Positions 1 through 6,681 are shown, counted from the first letter of the stretch. The stretch is 10,858 bases of DNA from Allobrachymonas sp. (GCA_030538335.1 JAUNUE010000045.1:1-10858); one strand, 5' to 3'. Made by a program: numbers and translations. Notes: generated by a model from the letters alone, not told the origin.

Positions 1-26
1 AAGGTCATTTTCTATTTTTGGCTGTT

Positions 27-67
27 CCTTTTGCGTCCTCTGCGTAACCTTTGCGTCCTCTGCGTCC
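27..67. repeat. Short tandem repeat, 20-bp period, after trpE
   Basis: The 16-mer TTTGCGTCCTCTGCGT occurs at 30-45 and again at 50-65, with CC before each T-run and a 4-bp spacer, giving a 20-bp period. It starts 25 bp beyond the trpE stop codon and is non-coding on both strands as far as I can judge. From memory, CTTTGCG/CTCTGCG-type strings recur in intergenic regions of many environmental bacteria, but I cannot verify that here. I see no hairpin with a U-run, so it is not an obvious trpE terminator. Confidence 0.6.
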
Positions 68-89
68 GGTATCGGATGTTCTGTCAGCT

Positions 90-1592
90 TCACTCCAGCC
101 CCTCCTCCACCAGTTCCGCCGCACGCAGCAGGGCACGGGCTTTGTGTTCGGTTTCCTGCCATTCGGTTTCGGGCACGCTGTCAGCGACGATACCCGCTGC
201 GGCCTGCACGTAGAGCGTGCCGTTTTTGACGATGGCCGTGCGGATGGCGATGGCCACGTCCATATCGCCCGCATAGCTCAGGTAGCCGCAGGCGCCGCCG
301 TAGATGCCGCGTTTGACCGGTTCCAGCTCGTCGATCAGTTCCATCGCGTGTACTTTGGGCGCACCCGTCAAAGTGCCCGCCGGGAAGGTGGCCTTGAGCA
401 CGTCCATATTCGTCATGCCTTCTTTCAGCGTGCCCTGCACATTGCTCACGATATGCATGACGTGGCTGTAGCGTTCGACCACAAACGACTCGGTCACCTG
501 CACGGTGCCGGTCTGGGCTATGCGGCCAATGTCATTGCGCGCCAGGTCGATGAGCATGACGTGTTCGGCGCGTTCTTTGGGGTCGTGGATCAGCTCCTGC
601 TCCACCGCCTTGTCCTGCTCGGGCGTGGCGCCACGCGGGCGCGTGCCGGCCAGCGGGCGGATGGTGATGGTGTTGCTGCCGTCGGCTTCGTGCTCGTGCC
701 GCACCAGAATTTCGGGCGACGCGCCCACCACCTGGAAATCACCAAAGTGGTAGTAATACATGTACGGGCTGGGGTTGAGCGAGCGCAGCGCCCGGTACAG
801 GTTCAGCGGGTGCGCAGCAAAGCGCTTGTGCAGGCGCTGCCCGACCTGCACCTGCATGAAGTCGCCGCCCGCGATCAACTCCTTGGCACGTGCCACCGCC
901 TGCAGGTAATCGTCTTTGGCAAAGCTGCGTTGCACCGGCTCGCTTTTGAACACGCCTGCTGCGGGCGGCGTGGCCGGTTGGCGCAGCCGTTCGCGCAACT
1001 GGCGCAGGCGCTGCTTGCCGCGGCTGTAGGCCTCGGGCTGCTTGGGGTCGACATACACCAGCAGGCACAGCTTGCCCGAGAGGTTGTCGATCACAGCCAC
1101 TTCCTCGCATTGCAGCAGCAGGATGTCGGGCGTGCCGAGGTCATCGGGCGGGCAAGTGGCTTCGAGTTTCTTTTCGATATAGCGCACCGCGTCATATCCA
1201 AAGTAACCCGCCAAACCGCCACAAAAACGCGGCATGCCCGGCGTGAGCGCCACCTTGAAGCGCTGCTGGTACGCGGCGATAAAGTCCAGCGGGTTGCCAC
1301 GCGCCGCTTCCTGCACCACGCCATTGGTTACCACTTCGGTCACAGCCGCGTCGCCAAAGCCGCTGGCGCGCAGCAGCGTATGCGCGGGCAGGCCAATAAA
1401 GCTGTAGCGACCAAAGCGTTCGCCGCCCACCACCGATTCCAGCAAAAAGCTGTTGGCGCCGCCATATTCGGCATGTGCCAGTTTCAGATACAGGGAAAGC
1501 GGGGTTTCAAGATCGGCAAAGGCTTCGAGCATCAAAGGGATGCGGTTGTAGCCCTGCGCAGCCAGGCTGTTGAATTCCAGTTCGGTCATCAT
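90..1592 (-). CDS. trpE: Anthranilate synthase component I (TrpE)
   Basis: This 500-residue protein catalyses chorismate plus ammonia (or glutamine, with TrpG) to anthranilate, the first committed step of tryptophan synthesis, in the cytoplasm. The N-terminal domain has the LLES element (residues 50-53), which in this family belongs to the tryptophan feedback site. The C-terminal chorismate-binding domain shows IRPLAGTRPRG (311-321), HVMLIDLARNDIGR (344-357), FPAGTLTGAPK (403-413), GIYGGACGYL (429-438) and the QAAAGIVADSVPE block near 463-475. The length is normal for a stand-alone TrpE. The start is one of two adjacent ATG codons (1592 or 1589); the ribosome binding site is weak, with only GGTGGAA about a dozen bases upstream. 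It lies 260 bp downstream of gph, and that gap holds a probable attenuator. The gene that follows trpE is outside the window; trpG would be expected in this group, but the 89 bp visible hold a repeat instead. Confidence 0.97.
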   Translation of the reverse strand: MMTELEFNSLAAQGYNRIPLMLEAFADLETPLSLYLKLAHAEYGGANSFLLESVVGGERFGRYSFIGLPAHTLLRASGFGDAAVTEVVTNGVVQEAARGNPLDFIAAYQQRFKVALTPGMPRFCGGLAGYFGYDAVRYIEKKLEATCPPDDLGTPDILLLQCEEVAVIDNLSGKLCLLVYVDPKQPEAYSRGKQRLRQLRERLRQPATPPAAGVFKSEPVQRSFAKDDYLQAVARAKELIAGGDFMQVQVGQRLHKRFAAHPLNLYRALRSLNPSPYMYYYHFGDFQVVGASPEILVRHEHEADGSNTITIRPLAGTRPRGATPEQDKAVEQELIHDPKERAEHVMLIDLARNDIGRIAQTGTVQVTESFVVERYSHVMHIVSNVQGTLKEGMTNMDVLKATFPAGTLTGAPKVHAMELIDELEPVKRGIYGGACGYLSYAGDMDVAIAIRTAIVKNGTLYVQAAAGIVADSVPETEWQETEHKARALLRAAELVEEGLE

Positions 1593-1606
1593 CGGGGTTC
1601 ATTCCA

Positions 1607-1660
1607 CCAAAAGGGCAAGTCCGTGCAGATGCGCATCACGAACGCTTTGGAACCTTGCCC
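1607..1660 (-). terminator. Terminator-like hairpin just before trpE (attenuator candidate)
   Basis: On the minus strand, GGGCAAG (1660-1654) is perfectly complementary to CTTGCCC (1619-1613). The stem can be extended by about three pairs across a small bulge, and the long loop can form an inner GCG/CGC stem. TTTT (1612-1609) follows directly, then the trpE ribosome binding region. The four-base U-run is short and the loop is large, so intrinsic termination strength is uncertain. Its place between a Trp-containing leader ORF and trpE is what makes an attenuator role plausible. Confidence 0.45.
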
Positions 1661-1675
1661 TGAAAACACACTTTA

Positions 1676-1717
1676 CCTGCCACCTGAGACAACCCGCGCA
1701 GGGCGGGCGGTGGCAGG
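1676..1717 (-). promoter_or_regulatory. Stable hairpin in trpE leader RNA
   Basis: A perfect 9-bp inverted repeat (CCTGCCACC at 1717-1709, GGTGGCAGG at 1684-1676) encloses a second 5-bp stem (CCCGC 1707-1703, GCGGG 1697-1693). It is followed by TAAAGTGTGTTTTC, so there is no immediate U-run and it is not a classical terminator. Its 5' arm overlaps by two bases the GGTGCC element that can pair upstream, so the two structures compete in part. Confidence 0.5.
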
Positions 1718-1766
1718 CACCACCATCACAGGTGCCGCGTGCAAAAGCGCAGCACCCCAAGCAGCG

Positions 1767-1832
1767 TCAGGCCCGCCAGGACCACGCTCCCCGGCCCGCC
1801 TGGCCTGTAGTGATGGTGTAGTGGAAGAACAT
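1767..1832 (-). CDS. Putative Trp leader peptide (21 aa)
   Basis: This short ORF starts ATG TTC TTC CAC and ends with the residues GAWSWRA and a TGA stop. The two Trp codons (TGG) are codons 17 and 19 (1784-1782 and 1778-1776). Two Trp in 21 residues, three codons from the stop and upstream of a biosynthetic gene for that amino acid, is the pattern of a trp leader peptide. No Shine-Dalgarno sequence precedes the ATG, but an extended -10 sits six bases upstream, which would give a transcript starting at or next to the AUG. It is too short to be accepted on coding statistics; the call rests on position, Trp placement and the hairpins around it. I did not recognise a named homologue. Confidence 0.55.
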   Translation of the reverse strand: MFFHYTITTGQAGRGAWSWRA

Positions 1833-1838
1833 GGTGTT

Positions 1839-1847
1839 AGTCTAGCA
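1839..1847 (-). promoter_or_regulatory. Extended -10 promoter element for the trpE leader
   Basis: On the minus strand the sequence TGCTAGACT matches the extended -10 form TGnTAnnnT; TAGACT keeps the first, second, fourth and last bases of TATAAT. Six bases (AACACC) separate it from the leader ATG at 1832, so transcription would begin about at that A. No good -35 is visible; that region falls in the 3' end of gph. The placement suggests a trpE promoter independent of gph. Confidence 0.45.
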
Positions 1848-1852
1848 AAAAA

Positions 1853-2605
1853 TTACGGCTGGAGCTGAATATCCGCCAAGCTATCGAGATACCCCAGCGC
1901 CGGCACGCCTTCAATCGGGTCGCCGTGGTTGTAGCCATAGCGCACCAGCACCACGGGGCAGCCCGCACCGTGGGCGGCTTGCGAGTCGTTGGCCGAGTCG
2001 CCGATCATCAGCGTATCGGCAGGTGCGCTGCCCAGGATGCGTGCCGTTTCCACCAGCGGCATGGGATCGGGCTTGCGGCGGGGAAAGAACTCGCCGCCGT
2101 GGATGCAGGAAAAGTATTCGGCAATGCCCAGTTGCTGCAGCAACGCGGTGGCGTGCCAGGTGGGCTTGTTGGTGATGCAGGCCAGCTTCATGCCCGTGGC
2201 GTGCAGTTTTTGCACGCCTTCTTTCACGCCGGGGTACAGGTGGCTGTCGCGCCCGTTGATCTGGTCGTAATGTTCCTGGTAGCGGGTGTGGATGCGCTCG
2301 TAAAGTTCGTCATCTACCACGCCATTGTTCCCCTTGCCCAGATGCAGCAGCGCCTCGCGGATCAGGTACGGGGAGCCTTTGCCTACCCAGCGCCCGATGC
2401 GCTCGCGCTCCACACTGGGCCATTGCTGTTCGGCCAACATGTTGTTGAGCGCCAAGTCAAAATCGCCCAGTGTGTTGACGAGGGTGCCGTCCAGATCAAG
2501 CATCACCGCTTGCACAGCCAGCGCCTGTTCGCGACCAGGAATCAGCAATTCAGTTTTTTTACCATCAGGGGACATGCCGTCTTTCTTTTGAGATGTGCTC
2601 AACAT
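1853..2605 (-). CDS. gph: Phosphoglycolate phosphatase (Gph), HAD superfamily
   Basis: This cytosolic enzyme dephosphorylates 2-phosphoglycolate, a toxic by-product of DNA repair or RubisCO oxygenation, to glycolate. All four HAD motifs are present: DLDGTLVNT (residues 37-45, nucleophile D37 and acid D39), ITNKP (144-148), RRKPDP (176-181, Lys 178) and GDSANDSQA (202-210). Length (250 aa) is normal. The start at 2605 leaves about 30 residues before the fold begins; an in-frame ATG at 2575 (residue 11) is an alternative, and neither has a strong ribosome binding site. In related bacteria gph commonly lies between rpe and trpE. Here the trpE side is kept, but the upstream neighbour is a divergent membrane-protein gene rather than rpe. 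Phosphatase specificity within the HAD family is inferred from similarity and context. Confidence 0.92.
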   Translation of the reverse strand: MLSTSQKKDGMSPDGKKTELLIPGREQALAVQAVMLDLDGTLVNTLGDFDLALNNMLAEQQWPSVERERIGRWVGKGSPYLIREALLHLGKGNNGVVDDELYERIHTRYQEHYDQINGRDSHLYPGVKEGVQKLHATGMKLACITNKPTWHATALLQQLGIAEYFSCIHGGEFFPRRKPDPMPLVETARILGSAPADTLMIGDSANDSQAAHGAGCPVVLVRYGYNHGDPIEGVPALGYLDSLADIQLQP

Positions 2606-2783
2606 TTTCTGGAATCAAAAAATAACATTTGCACGCAAAAAATCACGAGCCGGGGCATTGTCGCAGCATCGCCCGCCACCAAAGGCCTGGAAGCGATACA
2701 TCCCGACATACCATAGGGAAATGCACTTGGCAACGCAAGGTACGGGAAAAACTATGCCGTTACCATGTCGCACCCATAACGAA

Positions 2784-2799
2784 AGTACGTCCACGTACT
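2784..2799. promoter_or_regulatory. Palindrome upstream of the membrane 'recombinase' gene
   Basis: AGTACG (2784-2789) and CGTACT (2794-2799) form a perfect 6-bp inverted repeat around TCCA. It ends 22 bp before the start codon at 2822, in the 216-bp gap between the divergent gph and recombinase genes. It could be an operator or a small hairpin in the 5' leader. There is no U-run, so it is not a terminator. The rest of the gap (2606-2783) shows nothing I can name. Confidence 0.35.
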
Positions 2800-2821
2800 G
2801 CAACGATGAAAGGCCAAGGCC

Positions 2822-5032
2822 ATGAAAAGCATTGACCCTCACCTGCAGCAACTGCTCCAGCAACTCCACCCTTACGCCAAACCTGTGCAGCGTCATTTGT
2901 GGCTGTACGATCTGATGGAGTGGATCCGTGGCGACCGGCGCGACGTGCAGGCCGCCGTGGGCCGGGTACGCCAGATCGTGGCTGCTGCCCAAGACAACGC
3001 CGAATTGCTGACGCGCTGGCATGTCTGGCGCAAACAATTCTTCCGGCATGTAGACCCCACGCCGCTGCTGGCCGACTTCGGCTTTGCACCACGCACGGCC
3101 TTCATGAGCGAGTTCGCGCATCGCCTGCGCCGCAAGTGGCTGCCCGCTTCGCCCGATACCACCGACCTGGCGCAGTTGTGCAACCTGCTGCTGCCCTACC
3201 CTTTTGATGCGCAATGGCTGCGCGCGCTCGACCCGCAGCTCACGGCCCAGTTGCGCAAGCTGTTTTTTGTGGAGCCAGACACGTTGCCCCAGGCCCCGCC
3301 CTTGGCCGATGGCCCTGCTTCGCCTGCGCCTGAAGACATCAAGCCCCCCCAAACAGCATCGGCCGCAAAAACCGAAGCCGCAGGCCAACTGGTACAAACC
3401 ACCAGCACCGCGTGGCAACAGTCGGGGCTGAGCCATTGGCAGGCGACGCTGCTCGAAGCCATTACCTACAACGTCAGCCAGATCACGGCCATTGGCTTTG
3501 CCAACGAAATCCGCATCCGCATGACGCACAACGCAGAAACCACGCGGGCCTTTCATGACCTGCATGCTGCGCTTGACGGCTTTGGCCGCATGTTGCACCT
3601 GCACGGCCCGCAAAGCGAGCAGGCCAAGTTGCAAGCCCAGGCCCTGCGCGACCAGTTGCAGGCCTGCCGCCGCGCTGCCAGCACCGTGTACGAGCACTTC
3701 AGCCAGTATGGTGTTTCGATCGGCCTGGTGTTCATGCTGCGCCAGTTGCGCGACCGCATCCAGCGCGCCAATGAATTGCTCGATTGCCTGTTGAGCCCGC
3801 AGATTGCGCATGCCACCACCAAACTGCTGGCACGCCTCGTCATGCTCGGCACCGAGCGGCGCAGCCTGCGCAAGCTGTGGCAAAGCAACTCGCACCTGAT
3901 GGCCGCCAAAGTGGCCGAAAGCCACGCCGAAACCGGCGAGCAGTACATCACGCGCAACGCCCGCGAATGGCGTACCTTGCTGGGCCACGCTTTGGGCGGC
4001 GGCGCTGCGATGGGGTTTGCGGTGTGGTTCAAGTTCATGCTCGGTGCCATTGCCATGTCGATTTTCTGGGCCGGTTTTGCTGCCGGGCTGAACTACGCCT
4101 TTATCTTCGTGGTGATCCAGTTGCTGCACTGGACGGTGGCGACCAAACAGCCTGCCGTCACCGCCCCCGCCATGGCGGCCAAGCTCAAGAATGTGGACGA
4201 CCCCCAGGCGCTTGATGGCTTTGTGAACGAGGTGGCGCACCTGATCCGCTCGCAGATCATCGCCATCCTGGGCAACCTGGTGGCCGTGGTGCCCATGTCC
4301 TTGTTGATTTGCCTTGTGCTGTATCTGGTCACAGGCAAAGGCATGATCACGCCCGAATACGCAACCAAAACGCTCAAATCCCTGCACCTGTGGGGGCCGA
4401 CCTTGCTGTTTGCCGCTTTCACCGGCGTGTTGCTGTTTGCGTCGAGCATTGTGGCGGGTTGGGTGGAGAACTGGTTTGCGCTGCACCAGATTGATGCGTC
4501 CATCGCCTACCACCCGCGCCTGCGCGGGCTGCTGGGCGCCGACCGGGCACAACGTTGGGGGCTGTGGTTGCGCAAGAACATTTCAGGGCTCACCGCCAAC
4601 ATCTCGCTGGGTTTCATGCTGGGCCTGTCGCCTTCTTTTGCGCAGTTTTTTGGCATTGGGCTGGAGGTACGCCACGTCACGCTGGTGGCTGGGCAGGTCG
4701 CAGCGTCGGCCTTTGCCCACGGCTGGCCCGTGTTGCGCGACAGCGGCTTCTGGTGGGCGGTGGCGGCCACATCGCTGGTGGGGCCGATCAACCTGGCCGT
4801 GAGTTTTTATCTGGCCTTCAGCACGGCGTTGGCGGCCAACAACCTGCAGCGGCTGGATCGCCACCGCATTTACGCCGCCCTGCGCGACCGCCTGCGCAAC
4901 GATCCGGGCAGTTTTTTCTTTCCCCCGAAAATCAAACCCGCGCCCACTGTGCACCCCCTGGCCTTGCCCGCGCCGCTTGACGCGCCGACCCAGGAAGAGT
5001 CTGATCCTGCATCCAACACGCCTGCTTCCTGA
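2822..5032 (+). CDS. Multi-pass membrane protein of the Gcr 'site-specific recombinase' family (PF10136-like)
   Basis: This 736-residue protein resembles proteins routinely labelled 'site-specific recombinase' (Gcr/SpecificRecomb) in Neisseria and Burkholderiales. Its real function is not established as far as I know. The N-terminal half (1-380) is soluble and helix-rich, with a Pro/Ala-rich linker at about 155-190. The C-terminal half has about six hydrophobic segments near residues 390-410, 412-438, 477-505, 522-550, 593-616 and 640-673, so it should sit in the inner membrane. I see neither a tyrosine-recombinase R-H-R-Y constellation nor a serine-recombinase N-terminal catalytic motif, so the name is doubtful. 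The start has AAGGCC close upstream, a modest ribosome binding site. thiL begins 5 bp after the stop, suggesting co-transcription. No mobile-element ends flank it. Confidence 0.75.
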   Translation: MKSIDPHLQQLLQQLHPYAKPVQRHLWLYDLMEWIRGDRRDVQAAVGRVRQIVAAAQDNAELLTRWHVWRKQFFRHVDPTPLLADFGFAPRTAFMSEFAHRLRRKWLPASPDTTDLAQLCNLLLPYPFDAQWLRALDPQLTAQLRKLFFVEPDTLPQAPPLADGPASPAPEDIKPPQTASAAKTEAAGQLVQTTSTAWQQSGLSHWQATLLEAITYNVSQITAIGFANEIRIRMTHNAETTRAFHDLHAALDGFGRMLHLHGPQSEQAKLQAQALRDQLQACRRAASTVYEHFSQYGVSIGLVFMLRQLRDRIQRANELLDCLLSPQIAHATTKLLARLVMLGTERRSLRKLWQSNSHLMAAKVAESHAETGEQYITRNAREWRTLLGHALGGGAAMGFAVWFKFMLGAIAMSIFWAGFAAGLNYAFIFVVIQLLHWTVATKQPAVTAPAMAAKLKNVDDPQALDGFVNEVAHLIRSQIIAILGNLVAVVPMSLLICLVLYLVTGKGMITPEYATKTLKSLHLWGPTLLFAAFTGVLLFASSIVAGWVENWFALHQIDASIAYHPRLRGLLGADRAQRWGLWLRKNISGLTANISLGFMLGLSPSFAQFFGIGLEVRHVTLVAGQVAASAFAHGWPVLRDSGFWWAVAATSLVGPINLAVSFYLAFSTALAANNLQRLDRHRIYAALRDRLRNDPGSFFFPPKIKPAPTVHPLALPAPLDAPTQEESDPASNTPAS

Positions 5033-5037
5033 GCACC

Positions 5038-6087
5038 ATGTCTTCATCGCCCACCGCTGCCGGTGAATTCAGCCTGATCGCCCGCCATTTCCAGCGCCGC
5101 CAACCGTTGCGGCACGCTGCGCTGGGCCTGGGCGACGACTGTGCCTTGCTACAGCCCTTGCCCGGCGAGCAACTGGCCATTTCCACCGATACGCTGGTGG
5201 CAGACCGCCATTTTTTTGCCGATGCCGACCCGGCCGCCATCGGGCACAAGGCGCTGGCGGTGAACCTGAGCGACCTGGCCGCCATGGGCGCACAACCCCT
5301 GGCCTTTACCTTGGCGCTGACCTTGCCTGCAGCAGATGAGCCATGGCTGGCGGCTTTTGCACACGGTTTGCTGGCCTTGGCAGATGCCCATGGCTGCGAC
5401 CTGATCGGCGGCGACACCACACGCGGGCCTTTGTCCCTCACCATCACCGTATTCGGCAGCGTGCCGCGTGAACAAGCGCTGTTGCGCAGCGGCGCGCAGG
5501 CGGGCGACGATATCTACGTCAGCCATGGTGCCACGCAAGGGCTGGGCGATGCGCTGCTGGCCTTGCACTTGCTGCAAGCGCAAAAAGGCCAAGCACCTGC
5601 TCCTGCACTTGGATATCTCTCTGCCAGCCAGCAATCTGCTTTGCTGCAGACTCTGCAAGCACGGCTGGAATGGCCCACACCGCGCGTGGCGCTGGGCCAG
5701 CAACTGCGCGGCGTGGCCAGCGCCTGCATCGACCTGAGCGACGGTCTGCAAGGCGATATCCGCCACCTGCTGGCCGCCTCTGGTACTGGCGCCACCCTGT
5801 GGGCACAGAACCCTGACGGTACCGGCCTGCTGACCGCTGCCAGTCCCAGTCTGCGCACGCTGGGCGATGCGGCGGCCATCGATTACGCACTGGCAGGTGG
5901 CGATGACTACGAGTTGCTGTTTACCGCTGCACCCGCACAACGCGCGGCCCTGCATGCCATTGCAAATCGCACGCATCTGGCGCTTGCACGCATCGGGCAG
6001 ATGGATGCCGCGCCCGGATTGCGGTTGCAGCATGCAAACGGCCAGGCAGAGGCTGTCGCGGGCAAGGGGTACGACCATTTCTCGTGA
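5038..6087 (+). CDS. thiL: Thiamine-monophosphate kinase (ThiL)
   Basis: ThiL phosphorylates thiamine monophosphate with ATP to thiamine pyrophosphate, the last step of cofactor synthesis, in the cytosol. The AIR-synthase/PurM-like fold is clear: GDDCA (residues 32-36), STDTLV (49-54), NLSDLAAMGA (76-85), GGDTTRG (124-130), DLSDGLQGD (232-240) and GGDDYELLF (287-295). These acidic patches bind Mg2+ and nucleotide in the family. Length (349 aa) is slightly above the usual 320-330, mostly from an insertion near 180-205. Translation is probably coupled to the preceding membrane-protein gene, since only 5 bp separate them and no clear Shine-Dalgarno is present. pgpA, a frequent partner of thiL elsewhere, does not follow here. 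No TPP riboswitch is visible. Confidence 0.96.
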   Translation: MSSSPTAAGEFSLIARHFQRRQPLRHAALGLGDDCALLQPLPGEQLAISTDTLVADRHFFADADPAAIGHKALAVNLSDLAAMGAQPLAFTLALTLPAADEPWLAAFAHGLLALADAHGCDLIGGDTTRGPLSLTITVFGSVPREQALLRSGAQAGDDIYVSHGATQGLGDALLALHLLQAQKGQAPAPALGYLSASQQSALLQTLQARLEWPTPRVALGQQLRGVASACIDLSDGLQGDIRHLLAASGTGATLWAQNPDGTGLLTAASPSLRTLGDAAAIDYALAGGDDYELLFTAAPAQRAALHAIANRTHLALARIGQMDAAPGLRLQHANGQAEAVAGKGYDHFS

Positions 6088-6129
6088 AGTCGTCACACGT
6101 GCAGCACAAAAACCACACTGTGTAATGCA

Positions 6130-6169
6130 TTTGCATGACACCCGCCGCCATTAGCCGCTATCATGCAAA
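6130..6169. promoter_or_regulatory. 9-bp inverted repeat upstream of secreted-protein gene
   Basis: TTTGCATGA (6130-6138) and TCATGCAAA (6161-6169) are perfect inverted copies with centres 31 bp apart, about three helical turns, so both would face the same side of the DNA. A further TGCAT lies at 6126-6130. The right half-site ends 43 bp before the ATG at 6213. This is compatible with a dimeric regulator or DNA loop. No sigma-70 promoter with good spacing is obvious nearby; TATCAT at 6159-6164, overlapping the right half-site, could serve as a -10. Confidence 0.4.
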
Positions 6170-6212
6170 GTCCAACGCCATTCTTTGGCGAATCGACGCT
6201 GCAGGAGAACCC

Positions 6213-6581
6213 ATGAACAAGAATCTGATCCGCATCGGCATCTGCGCCGCCCTGGCCCTGGCAGGCACCACCGCCAGCGCCGGCTGCTACAGCATCTACA
6301 ACAGCAAAGGTCGGCTGGTGGCCCGCAACCCGAACCCGCCGGTTGACATGAGCAAGCACCTGCGCCACACCGTGCCTGCAAAGTATGGCCGCGGCTCGGC
6401 CATGGTCTTTGAGGCGCCTGTGGGCACCTCGTGCTCCGATTACTCTGCCGCGCAAACCAACCGCCGCACGCGCACCACGCAAGACACCAGCGAAATTCTC
6501 GACAACCTGGCACGCCAACATGCAGGCTTTGGCCAGGTCAAGTGGCGCAGCGATGGCTGGATTGCAGACGTGGAATTCTGA
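6213..6581 (+). CDS. Small secreted protein of unknown function
   Basis: The protein has 122 residues and I do not recognise a named function. It starts with a typical Sec signal peptide: MNKN, a hydrophobic stretch to about residue 20, then ASA|G, giving predicted cleavage after Ala23 and export to the periplasm. The mature part has two cysteines (25 and 74) that could form a disulfide. It contains a YNSKGRLVARNPNPPVDMS stretch (29-47) like that of small Burkholderiales hypothetical proteins with a YxxYdxxxxvvyr...PPvDlS pattern, which I recall but cannot check. Cys25 is unlikely to be lipidated because position -3 is Ser. The start is well supported by AGGAGA at 6203-6208, five bases before ATG. 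An upstream in-frame ATG at 6135 would add 26 residues that hide the signal peptide. It is 125 bp beyond thiL and ends in its own terminator, so it is probably a separate unit. Confidence 0.85.
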   Translation: MNKNLIRIGICAALALAGTTASAGCYSIYNSKGRLVARNPNPPVDMSKHLRHTVPAKYGRGSAMVFEAPVGTSCSDYSAAQTNRRTRTTQDTSEILDNLARQHAGFGQVKWRSDGWIADVEF

Positions 6582-6607
6582 TCCCGCAGTTTCTTGCCAC
6601 TGTCCCG

Positions 6608-6634
6608 AAAGCTGTCTTGAAGGCAGCTTTTTTG
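6608..6634 (+). terminator. Intrinsic terminator after the secreted-protein gene
   Basis: AAAGCTGTC (6608-6616) pairs with GGCAGCTTT (6622-6630) through nine pairs, one of them G-U, around the 5-nt loop TTGAA. The T-run continues to 6633, giving six consecutive T from 6628. It lies 26 bp beyond the stop codon. The A-rich left arm could also give weak termination from the other side, but the amiC transcript would have to cross the repeat first. Confidence 0.8.
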
Positions 6635-6681
6635 TTGGCCGCACCCCTTTTTTTATAGTCAAACCCAGAAATAATTGAACA

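Larger units (their letters stand above)
1593..1852 (-). promoter_or_regulatory. Putative trp leader / attenuator region
   Basis: The 260 bp between gph and trpE contain, in the trpE direction, an extended -10 element, a 21-codon leader ORF with Trp-Ser-Trp, and several inverted repeats. H1 pairs 1788-1784 with 1767-1763 (AGCGT/ACGCT) and encloses both Trp codons. H2 pairs 1756-1748 with 1739-1731 (GGTGCTGCG/CGCGGCACC, one G-U pair, 8-nt loop). An alternative pairs GGCACC 1736-1731 with GGTGCC 1721-1716. H4 pairs 1717-1709 with 1684-1676 (CCTGCCACC/GGTGGCAGG). A further alternative pairs GCCCTG 1704-1699 with CAGGGC 1662-1657, which would invade the final terminator-like hairpin. Mutually exclusive stems downstream of regulatory codons are the hallmark of ribosome-mediated attenuation. 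The direction of switching cannot be settled by eye. Confidence 0.55.

Noticed and set aside
51..1868. 605-codon open frame on the plus strand across trpE
   Set aside because: It runs antisense to trpE, which has full family motifs. The protein is rich in His, Gln, Val and Arg, typical of antisense frames in GC-rich genes, and has no ribosome binding site or recognisable domain.
3344..3350. Run of seven C inside the membrane-protein gene, as a phase-variation tract
   Set aside because: Seven bases is short for slippage control, it encodes part of a Pro-rich linker, and the frame is intact on both sides.
2615..4552. 645-codon open frame on the minus strand across the membrane-protein gene
   Set aside because: It is the antisense shadow of a GC-rich gene, with Gln/His/Arg-rich low-complexity composition and no domain.
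2822..5032. Integrase or mobile-element module at the 'site-specific recombinase' gene
   Set aside because: No recombinase catalytic motif, attachment repeats, tRNA target or cargo genes are visible; flanking genes are core metabolism.
6135..6212. 26-codon upstream extension of the small secreted protein
   Set aside because: It would bury a textbook signal peptide and ignore the strong AGGAGA site five bases before the ATG at 6213.
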